A DNA stretch of 64,000 bases from NCBI GenBank assembly GCA_035582835.1, contig JAYKAV010002031.1, positions 1,043,276 through 1,107,275 on the forward strand, written 5' to 3'. Within the stretch, counting starts at the first letter, position 1. The number at the start of each line of letters is the position of its first letter. Made by a program: the position numbers and the translations under genes. The notes under the pieces were generated by a model. The model did no database searches, was not told where the DNA came from, and saw only the letters and a list, made by a program, of their open reading frames with translations. Of the stretch, positions 53,676 to 64,000 are shown piece by piece. Origin of the DNA: Phoebastria nigripes (lineage: Eukaryota; Chordata; Aves; Procellariiformes; Diomedeidae).

Positions 53676-55723
53676 CATTCCTTTCCAAATATTTCTTGAA
53701 AATCTGCTTTGGATTTGTTGATTTGTTTGCTGGATGACCTCAGTTATACTATCCAGGCTATGTTAAATATAGTAGCTTGAATTGTCATTACCTACAGCAA
53801 TTAAGCCTATAATTAGATCCCCTTCAATGTCTTCTTGACTTGCAAATGCATCCCTCTAACCTTCCCTGATGCTGTTTTACCATTTGACCCTGGAATATCT
53901 CTGGTTGCTTTCCTGGTGCAATAGCTCCGACGTCCCCTTTGAAGTAATCTGGCCAAAAAGCTGAACGCTAGTTTTAATAGTATAGTGAGAATTATTTATA
54001 ATCAAGTTTCCTCTGCCTAACTACAGAAGACTGAAGGCTCATTTGCAAATCATCCTACTACAGTTTATCCCACTGCTTTTGCAGCTGTCCGTCAGAGCAC
54101 AGCTTTGCCTGTAGAGCGTTCTGAAGGCTGCTGAAACTTCAAAATACACAACTGTACACGTAAACATTGGTTTTGGTAGGAATTTGGCTATATTAATAAG
54201 ACTGGTGAGCTCAACCCTTCACCTTGCGAGGCTTACTCCGTTCGCCATGAGGAAACCCTCGTAATGAGGCCCTAAAAGCCCTGAAGTCCTGCCTGCTCCC
54301 AGTAATGAAGATGGCATGTCTTATTCACAAGAGTCATGTTCTCGCCATGGCTAAACCTTCCCAAGTCAGATACTGTCCACTTGGCTGCTGCCTTCTGAGG
54401 ACAGAATGGTCTGTACTATGTATATTCTGCATATCCTCTGTAAAGCAGTTTGGGACTCTGCAGTATGAAAATAATTTAAGATAAGTATAACATGGCTTCA
54501 CAATTTGAATTATACCTGATGTATTTGTCATGCTGATTTTTAATTCTCTATCCACCTCTAAAGCTGAGATGGCACCATTAATTACATAGCTGGAACACTG
54601 TACCTGTATAAAAATGTGAATGAATTCACTAAATTAAGATTGCCTCCAAGAAANTGTTGCTTAGTCTCATTAGCAATACAAAAGTGCAGTAATTGAAATG
54701 CATGCAAGAAGCTGTTTATTCAACTGGCCAAGAAACCTGACAGTTACTAAAGGCAATCTTAATCTACACAAAGAGAGGGTTAATTAAAGAGGTGCAAATA
54801 ATTTGTTTTCTTGTGTTTCAAGCTAGGAAGTACCTAGTGTCCCATTTAAATAGGTGATGAGAAGACAATGGATCCTCTGAAAGATCACAATGAGATGTGA
54901 AACACATTGTACGAAAGGTGTTAAAAAATCTTGTGCTAAAATACTATGCACTAGGAAAATGGAAATTAAAATCTTGTCTACTTGGCCCAATTTGCATGTA
55001 TTTTAACATCCTACTGGGAAAATAAACATGTTTTGTAACTACTGACACCTTCACATCAAATTCAGAGACCAAGTCACTGAGGGGGTTTTCCAGCCACACA
55101 CTGTTTCAAAGACAGCATGTGACAGTCTTTCCAGCTCTGACAGAAAAAGACAGACATGGCTTTGGGCTGTGGGAGAGCACATGTTTTACTGTTATATGGT
55201 TAAAACCAGCTAAAAATCCACCAATTATTCTGTAAACTGAAGAGTAATGCTAGCACCTGGACAGTCTGTGTCTCCACTTCAGGCAATTTAATATCTCCTA
55301 TCTTTTATTTTCCTTTTCTCTCTATTCCATAAAACGCCAATAAATCCTCCTTTTCTTTAATCTAAGCTTAATTGGGTTTTTGGCTGTTATCTGGGGAAAT
55401 TACTTTTTTGCATTCCTGAGGGAAACGGAACAGTGTTCTCGGGAGAGCTGAACACAACAGCCAGCCTACTGGTCAAGGGCAGGGGAAAAACTGTTATCTC
55501 CTTTCAAGGAATTGCCTCAGAGGGGTCAGTGGTATCACTATGAACAGAGAAAGGGCTAAATGACTTGAGGATACAATGCACCATCAGGGACTTAGATACA
55601 CGTAATAGACTACTGGTAGTGAGAGGTAGGATTATACACAAACATGCTAGGAATAAGATGGGTATCTTCAAAAATATTTCAAAAGCAATGTGTTCACTGA
55701 AATATAGTGCACATGCAGAATTC

Positions 55724-55761
55724 GTACCATTTTAATTATAAAAGTATAATTAAAGTGGTAC
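55724..55761. repeat. Short hairpin: 17-bp inverted repeat with 4-base loop
   Basis: The left arm GTACCATTTTAATTATA (55724-55740) and the right arm TATAATTAAAGTGGTAC (55745-55761) are complementary apart from one position, which is a G-U wobble in RNA. The loop is 55741-55744. It would fold in transcripts of either strand. The loop is short for a microRNA precursor, so a palindrome arising by replication slippage or a MITE relic is as likely. Confidence 0.85.
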
Positions 55762-57689
55762 AATTGTCTTAATGTGGATGCAGACTTAGAGGTATAAAGG
55801 TGTTTGTTCCACGATAAGCCAGTCTTGGAAAACAAGAATAAAAGGCATTTCAGGGTTAAGGCACCTTGACACTACACATCTATGCCCATGGCAGAAGATG
55901 ACTATTTCCATTAGGGATGTGAACATAATAGAATAAAAACTGCACGTAGACCAGTCCCAACAAAAGAGGGCACATTTTAACAAAATGGGGAAAACAGGGT
56001 TCATGACAAAAAAAGCATAAAAAAGCAGTTATCTTTTGTTTGTACATCAAAGGCACACCATTATCAACACAAAGGAAACTTTTCTTCTCATTGATGCCCT
56101 CCTCAGGGTTTGCACATACAGACCTTCCACTAATAGTTCTCAGCATTGTGTAATTATAGAAGATGGAAATAGACCCACAGCTATGAGGTGCTTTCAATGG
56201 AGTCATCACTTTGCAAGTCTGAGCCTAGCATTTTTATTATTTTTGCTGCTTTGTATCACTGTGCTGTTTGGAATATTTATTCAGAGCATTTGTGTTCCAA
56301 ATATTTCCATTTTCAGAATACAATTTAACGTATAGACAGAGCAGCAGACTGTCTGCTTCCTGACAGGGCTGATAAGAACCAAAATGTTTACAACGTAAAA
56401 CTGTCTGAGCAGCAAAGCAACAGACCTCTGCAGGACAGGCGCTCAGACAGCAGTATCTACTAGTAAATCTGAAACGTCTCATGCCGACAGAACCATCCTA
56501 CCTGCTATCCAGAAATGTTCCCCTGAAATACCAAAGTAACTCATGAGTACAACCAAAACTATTTTTAATGTAAAAATACTACATCTTCCCCTACTGTGGC
56601 CAGATATATTCCAGACANCAACATATTCAAAACATTTTGCTATGACACCAACATACATGTAGTTTTTTTCCTCCTAGCTGAAACAGTATGCTTCCAAACA
56701 GTTTGTGATGTGCTAGGACGAACATACATACTGTCTTACTCTGCTTGGATTTCTTCAGCAACTCCACAGAGCATGGAAACTTACGTTAACTTTTGTGTTG
56801 TCCGTAGCATTGGGCACTGTTANCTCCAGCTGCATTCTTAGGCAATGCCTCCTGCAATCCTAACTCGCATGCAAGATCTACTAAACTACTGTCCAGTATC
56901 AAGTTGCCCTCCTGGGGCAATTGTACAAGTAAATCACAAGAAGATCACAATATCCATAGTTCTACTATGGCTACTTTGTGAGAGGGCTTGGGAGGAAATA
57001 GCCCTGAAACAAACTCTGCTTTATGAATTATTCTGATGCAAATTCATACTCTAAAACATTCCTCTTGTGCTAGAAGAAAGGAATATAAACAACTGAGAAT
57101 ATATTTTTATATTTGGATTTATAGGGGCCATTATGAAAAATTGATTAACTGTAACAAACCTCCAAACAAATACTAACTTAAAGAGTTAGGTGAGAACCAC
57201 AGCAGTGATGAACAGCTAACCAATACATTCACCTAAGATGCAGTCACAGTCAAAAGATGTTAATTATTTCCATTATTCCTATTTAATGTTGTGGAATTTA
57301 AAATATTTTGGCCTAGATCTTTAAAACACACAGACACTTAAATTTGGTTGAAATGAATGAGAATTTTCATCAAACTACTTTTGAAGAACTGGCCCTCTGG
57401 ATTTCTCAGGGTATTATCATCACAGTTAATGTATTCACATAGGAAAGAAATTGGCTTAGTCACACAATCAGCTGAGGTTTGCAGCACCCTCCTCACTGAA
57501 GAAAATAATCTCATATTAAAATTTTGAACATTTTCAAACTGTTTCAAACACTAATGTTGTTCTGTGCAGCCTGATCCCTTCCTACCATGATAGCTAATAT
57601 GCTGATATCACTGTAAGATCAGGGTTCTAAATCCATGAAATACTGAATTATACTAAAACTACTAGGCGCTGATTCTACCANGCTATCGT

Positions 57690-58020
57690 GACATCTGTGT
57701 GCCAGTGAGGTCCAGCAGCTGCCTGGGGTGCATAAGGAGTGGGGGCTCCCCAGGGTGCCGGCAGGGCAGAGCCTCACCATCCCAGCCAGGGAGTAGGACA
57801 GCTTTGGGGCAGCCCCAGCCCTGGGCATCAGGCTCCTCTGTGGGGACAGGGGTGTGCTGAGGCCAGGCCAGGATATCAGCTCGCGAGTTGGGCCCGGCTT
57901 GGCAGGGCTGGGCTGGGGCAGAGCTGGAGGCTGGCACTCCTATGGTGTTGGTGTCGGTGTTGCTGGGGCAGGGACTGATGGCCTCAGGCTGGGCTGAAAT
58001 GGGCTCCTGGGCCCACAAGA
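57690..58020. other. GC-rich intronic patch
   Basis: About 330 bases rich in G+C (GGGCTGGG and CAGGG-like words) within AT-rich intron. It is open on both strands (57683-58018 on -, 57739-57978 on +). CpGs are few. The encoded peptides are low-complexity Pro/Ala/Gln or Gly/Ala/Leu and match nothing I know. There is no sign that it is the missing ST6GALNAC5 stem exon. Confidence 0.4.
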
Positions 58021-61000
58021 GCTATGGGTAGAGCTGTTCACATCCTCCTTCAAAGCAAAAGCAGAGCTGCTATGCAACTCATGCAAAACTTCTGTAGGTT
58101 TTGAGGAGAACACAGATGAAGACGACAGCTGTGCAGGGAAAGGGTCCTGTCATAAAGGAAAGGTTGGGCAGGAAGGTCCCAGCATCCATTTGTGCTGCAG
58201 CATCCAGTCCACAGCAACGTCAGTTTCAGATCTAACGATGTGAAACTAGGCATCAGAGAAAGGACAGATAGGTCAAATAGTATTTATAGCATTTATAATA
58301 TTTATGGGTACCAGGCAAAACATTTAGATGGCGTTGCCCATCACTCCTAGGTACAATGATTCCATGACGGCATGGCTAGACCAAGCCACACTAACCAAGT
58401 GACATCATTTACAATTTTACCAATCTAAGGCATGTCAGGATAAGACACTAGGCTATGATCTTTCTGCCATATGTATCATTCTGATGAGTTTTACAAAATG
58501 CCNAATTATAAACCTGGTATCATTATTTTATAATAAGAGATGAGATCTTTCCATTTAAGAGCCCTAAATGTGAGATACCAAGTTCAACACCAGAAGTACT
58601 CAACTAGTATCAATTTAGGGCAGCTTGTGTCCATCCAACCAACATAAGAGTTAATTGCAAACAGCTCTCCTTTTAACTTCTAAAAACAACTTGTGACCAG
58701 TCTTTCAAAAAAAGTCACTATGAAATTCACTTCAGAGAATCTTTTTTTTCCCCCCATCTCTTCCTAATGCAGCTTTACATTAACATGTTCAATACAGCAA
58801 GCAACACTCCAGCTCTAATAGCCAGAATCAGTCTTGACCCTCGTTTTATCTTAGCTGAAGATAATTACTTGATATTAATGTAGAGTGCCAAAGACATTCC
58901 TGAATTTCACTGAATTATTATTAGACAGATTTTGGTTCAAATTACTCAGTATAACACTACATAGCTATATACATCAGTTTATTTTGTAGTATTCTTGCNT
59001 GCTTGCAGATGAAGGTCACAAACCTTGACTGTACTTTCAAGTAAATCCATAGACTTCAGGACCAATCCCATAATCTGATACATGCGAGTAATCACATCAA
59101 TTGGTTTGTACAAATCCTTCTCAAATAGAAAAGTGCATACTTGTTTCCCTGAACCATGTTAAGTGCATTTATTACAGGCATAATGCATGTTATATTCCGA
59201 ATAGGGTATCATACGTGTCATACATCAGCTACGTAGCAAGTAGTCACTGCTTTTTTGTGGGCGTGTGTCACATGAGCTGTCAATAGAGTTTGTCAAGCAG
59301 TACCTTGAAATTCAGTTATACCTCAGTGGATGACTGGTTAATTTTATGGAGTCTAGACGGAAAGCCTGAAAATTAACATGCATAAATTTGAATCAATCAT
59401 TCCTGTGCATTTAGCAGTCACTGCACTACTGATATCTATGGAAAAATGACCAGAGCTGTCTGGAATATCAGTAAGAAACCCCACAATAGGTGGTTACCTG
59501 TCAACAAATACTGAAGTATCTACATAATCACAATTCTACCATGTTTGAAAGGACATACGATCTCTCTAAATGAGGTGATCATGCCCTTAGCAGCTATTAG
59601 CATTAAGTAATGGTCAGTCACGGTGGAAAATCTCGATGATTCAGCCTTAGTATATACAGCACAGTGTTATGTGTCACATGAGCAAAGACCGGCTAGATTT
59701 TCACTAATCAGTTCTGAGAGTGCCAAAGGCTCACTGACTGTTTCATCAACTCAGGTTTATTCCAAGTATAGCTCATCAGATTACAACTCTGACAGACGCT
59801 GAAGTACCTTACAGTGTTACACAGCTGATGAGCACAGTGTCACAACAGCAAACCAAAATGAGGCAGAATCTTTCTTTCAAAATATATTCTACTAAACATT
59901 AAGCTTCCTCCTTCAGAATATACTTCAAAATTTAACTGTATCATGCCAAAATTCTTTAATATTCAGATGTCACTACTTAACTGCATACTCCAAAATATCC
60001 TGCTTTCACTGTGTGTCTGCAGTGATGCTTCTATACATGTTGGAGTAATAGGACAAATGTGGCCTTTTGTATTCTTACTGGATCAGAACCAATACAAGGA
60101 CACAAGATGGTTGATCTGAAAAAGCAACAGGCACACAGACATTAATTGAACGATGTACCTGATAAATGAGCTAATCCCCACAGTGGATGTTACACATGCA
60201 TCAGATATGTTGCTTTGATATCAGTGCTCTAAAGAAATATTTCAGCCTTCCTCTGCAGCCTAGTAAGTAGTTAATAATCTTAATCTCATCTAGTATATTT
60301 TTAAACACTGTAAAACATTTTGTTCTGTTTTATCTACCATACACATTCAGCCTAACCAGGAGTGACACACACAGGCATATATCCTCACACTCATTTATTC
60401 ATTGAGAACCCCATTTCTTCTAACAGACAGATCNCTTTGGATCACAGGAGTTTAGAGCCTTCAAAACATTTTGCAGTACTGTAGGAACCTTCCACTGCAG
60501 CGGCACTTATACAAAGCACAGAAATTTGTAGGTAATTCGGTTACTTATTTTATCCTGTGATGCTTCACCTTTCTTCTTGACTTTTTTCTGGTGTTTGATA
60601 CAGTTACATCATTTATTTAAATTACTATAGAACTGTACCAATATGAGATAAACTACCTATAACACTGCTAGCACTTACAAAAACTTCTCATAGTTCAGAT
60701 GCAAGTGTACTGTAACAGTCACCTGACTGTTACTTTATGCTTTACCTTGCAACTTCTTGCCTTAACTTACTGTCTTTCATCTTACTAAGTCCTCAAATTC
60801 TTTTAGGTCTGGGAATTGATCTATTTATTACATGTTTATAGAGTTCCTGGCACATTTAGGCTTAGTTCCCTACCTGTGCCTTAAAATAAATACACAGTAA
60901 CAGAAAAGGTTCTCTACTGCAATTNCCTGGAAACACTACTCACCAACAACGCCTCAGTGCTCATTTCTTTCTAGTTCTCTGGCCAAAGCAATGCAAATTT

Positions 61001-61574
61001 GTACATTCCACTCACAGCAAAATACTGCATCTAAGCAAGGGCAGTTCAGCACAGCTTGACCCATGCAGCCAAAGGTAATAAGTAGAATTTAACCATCCTT
61101 AGAAAAACCACTCTATAATCTATACTTTGTAAGATTCGTGGAGTGTATGCTGATTTACACAGAATAACAATTGATCTCTCTGATAGAACCAACAGATATT
61201 GTCCTTTATTGTGATCTTTTTCAAACGGACTCTGACCGTAAATGCACAAAAATCCATGCATTTTCATATCGTTAAGGTACAACATTAAACTGAAAGCAGG
61301 GGGAGAAGGAGCCCTTTTTATGCCAAGGCCTTCAGTTCTGGATACAAAAGCACTAATGCCACTTTTATGGATTACATCATGTTGATAGTAACTAATCAAA
61401 AGCTATCCATGTGCAGATTTAAGTAGCCACATATTCTTGAAGATACCAGATCACTTAATGAGAGGCTGTCACTTCCTGAACCCACTGACGACATTCACAT
61501 GCACCACGGGAAGCCGATGGCATTTTGGAATCAGACTAGGATTAAGCAGGAGTCCAGCAGTGATAACTAGAGCC

Positions 61575-61680
61575 CTCACTAGCATGATAGTTAAGCATGT
61601 GCTTAAATGTTTAATTATTCTCACTGAAGTAACAGACGAACTCACATACTTAAGTACGTCACTGGAATATAGCTGTAATT
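61575..61680. repeat. Ancient amniote repeat relic (TTAAGCAnnTGCTTAA type)
   Basis: GTTAAGCATGTGCTTAAATG, then TTCTCACTGAAGTAA, then ACTTAAGTACGTCACTGGAA. This is the pattern of an old repeat abundant in turtles and crocodilians (TTAAGCACATGCTTAAGT, then a GACTTCAATGGGA part, then a second copy of the palindrome followed by GCTTTGCTGAAT). Relics survive in birds. Recognised from memory, not by alignment. Confidence 0.55.
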
Positions 61681-64000
61681 ATGGTCTATTTTTCCTGCCA
61701 GTATCTTTCAATATCACTAAATAAAGATTCTCCAAAGCATGTGGACATTTCTGAAGTAAGACTTGGAACAGCGGCTGAGAGGAGGGGGCCTCAATAGCAG
61801 AGTCATTGAATAGTTTCTCAGCATCATCTGAGTTAGTACTCGCATGCTGCTCTATCCCATACACGAGATATCCCTAAGTATTCAGGTAGCCAATTCAGTG
61901 ATGCTTCTAAAATACAGTAGTATGCATTATTTGACTAAACTATGCCTCCCCAAGGGCCTGTGAAGCAATAGAAAGCCAAAGTGAGTTAGGCATTAAATAG
62001 GCATTAAAACCAATTCTGAAGTCCCCTTTCCTAAAATCTTCTATACTGAACAAAAAATTGAATAAAATCTTCATCCTAGTAAATAATTCATGATAAACAC
62101 AATCTTTGGAATTTGAACACATAATTAAATGCTGCCCTCATTAAACATTTATAAAGTTTGAAAAGTATGGTAGAGTTGAAAANATCAAATATGTTAGTTA
62201 CAGAGAAATGTGACTTGCCCTGATTATTCACTGAACCCCTGACATGCTATAACACACAGCACTCGTGTTGGAACTTGGAACTTGAATTACTGCATTCAAT
62301 GTTTGTTCATAACAGAATGTTACAGACTATAAAGAAGTTTTGGGTTTTTGAGGGTTTGTTTTCTTTTAAGAATCTGAAATTGTACAGTGAAGGCACTAAC
62401 TGAGGGGGAAGGAGAACTGCTTGGAGGGAGCTAGATGAGTCCTCGCCTGAAAAATTTACAGATGTAGGTAAATATTTCAGTTATATATTTAATGGTCAAA
62501 CTTACAACCTTATAACAGCACTGTGAAAGGCAATGAATGATTTGGTAGGATAAATACAAGTTCTTAACAGCACATCTTTACCTCTCGAACTAATATCCCA
62601 TCATAACCATTACTAACTGATTCCTTTAGAAGAAAAGCAAAATACTAATGATGGTCACAATTTGAACACAGATTCTCTTCACAGAAAACCTTCTAAAACA
62701 CTTCTGGTTTGAAAATTGTTAATCTTTTTTTCAAAAAAACCCCTAAGCTTCCTGGAAAGTGTTTTTCCCTCAGTATTAGGTTTACTTGGTTTTACTAAAA
62801 TGCAATTTTTCATTTTTTAAATGCAACATAGTTTTAAAAAAATGTAGTTTTCCAGATATCAAAATATGTTAATATAAAANATGAAAATCTGTTTTTGAAA
62901 TATCTAAAATGAAAAAAACCTTAATATATTTTTTAAAAATGCTTTTGTTTTCTGGTAGGTTCTCCCTAAGAAAGAAGACAGATATACTGATATCAAAGTA
63001 TGTTTTCTTTAAGGCTGGTCCCCTTATATACGGTGTAGTATGGAAGAATGGCAGAAGAAACTTACCCTCTCATTACTATTATAATATGGCTNACTGGTAA
63101 ACACATAAAGTATACAAACTATATGCAACACTTTCAGATCCATTCCATTCACTAAAAAACAACTGAAGAAACACTCTTACCATGCAAATTATTTGATATT
63201 AAATCAGTAATTAAAATAAATTTAATTTCACTTGGGATTCTTTTTTATCTTAGAGCGAAATAAGTAAATAGATCCTATTTGTTTTCATGTTTATGCTTTC
63301 TTTGATCTTCAAAACGCAGGAAAATACACTGCATATTAAAGTAATTTTTATATACTCAATATCATTAATTCCTCTGCAAACCACAGTCACCAAACCACAG
63401 CCTCATTTTAGGACAGCATATTGCAATGCTCAGAAGGATTACCTCTCTCCCATAGGTTATTTATGGATGCCCATTAAAAAGTGCAAAGGTGCAGACTGTT
63501 AATTTATCCAATAAATAGCTAAAAAATAACATTTGTAACATCCTGTAGTATTCCTGACACACAATATCATTAGGTTATCAGAAGGCAAGTTTTGTTCTCC
63601 ATGCAATCACCTACATAGGAAAACCGAATGTTTGCAGCTGTCAGAACACATCTACAACTGCACTCAAAAAAACAAGCTATCAATAAAAACACCTGATACA
63701 TAATCACAAAGAATATTTACAGCTGCAAATAACTGACCATATAGGATAGCTTTTATTTAGTAACTAATACAAAGATTTGGGTGCCTAGCATCAAATTTAA
63801 CTTCACTTTTATTAGTGTAGTTTGGGGAGGTAATTAACGATAAATTTGTTCAATGCTTAAATTCAAACCACCTTTTTTTTAGGATTAAGGCTTTCTATGA
63901 CAAAAGAAATACACCTGCAGAAACACAATTTAAAGATAGACCTGTGTAATTAAATATGACTGAGAAATTCTGCACAGCTCCAGGCTGGATGCCTGACTGG

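Larger units (their letters stand above)
30961..64000 (-). other. ST6GALNAC5: Large upstream ST6GALNAC5 intron, continuing past the right edge
   Basis: The motif L exon starts in phase 0 and the N-terminal exon or exons (cytoplasmic tail, signal anchor, stem) were not found to its right, so this is inferred to be one intron of more than 33 kb. No CpG-island promoter is obvious. Stretches with nothing I can identify are 31.2-36.0, 36.2-41.7, 42.4-53.2, 53.7-55.7, 55.8-57.6, 58.1-61.5 and 61.7-64.0 kb; these are AT-rich with scattered simple sequence. The exceptions are listed separately. A missed short exon cannot be excluded. Confidence 0.75.

Noticed and set aside
57683..58018. Pro/Ala/Gln-rich - strand open frame as the missing ST6GALNAC5 stem exon
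   Set aside because: It lacks the expected residues just before the PLKMHC junction and has no phase 0 donor in a fitting place.
1..64000. CRISPR arrays, operons, ribosome-binding sites, tRNA, rRNA or snRNA genes
   Set aside because: None seen. The sequence is vertebrate and intron-rich, and no characteristic RNA-gene motifs were found on reading both strands.

Overview
The window is vertebrate nuclear DNA, most likely from a neoavian bird. Two genes are recognisable from their conserved terminal or catalytic exons. The last coding exon of PIGK (GPI transamidase catalytic subunit) lies on the + strand at 4424-4540. The last three coding exons of ST6GALNAC5 (a Golgi alpha-2,6-sialyltransferase) lie on the - strand at 30960-30551, 25141-25034 and 17051-16820. 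The genes converge tail to tail, as their human orthologues do on chromosome 1p31. The bird call rests mainly on a solo endogenous-retrovirus LTR at 22553-23126, whose ends and core I recognise from many neoavian genomes, and on the compact introns.

Layout. 1-4423 is the end of the last PIGK intron. 4424 to about 5050 is the PIGK terminal exon and 3'UTR, with two close polyadenylation signals and a possible distal one at 5623. About 5050-15540 is the intergenic spacer, with homopolymers, a TTTA microsatellite, a 21-bp minisatellite and one faint MIR-like relic. About 15540-17051 is the proposed ST6GALNAC5 terminal exon with its 3'UTR. Introns of 7,982 bp (holding the antisense LTR) and 5,409 bp separate the three catalytic-domain exons. 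From 30961 to the right edge everything is, by inference, one large ST6GALNAC5 intron of more than 33 kb; the exon or exons for the cytoplasmic tail, membrane anchor and stem lie outside the window. This intron holds several ancient MIR/L2-like or other amniote repeat relics, a 17-bp hairpin, and two or three GC-rich patches without recognisable coding potential.

The two gene products act in separate pathways. PIGK belongs to the ER complex that attaches GPI anchors to proteins. ST6GALNAC5 adds sialic acid to GalNAc of gangliosides in the Golgi. Nothing links them beyond conserved synteny. I found no tRNA, rRNA, CRISPR or other bacterial-type features and no convincing new gene. Almost all short open frames here are noise. 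No undescribed system is evident. The items most worth checking are the LTR's antisense promoter potential, the GC-rich intronic patches and the palindromic hairpin.
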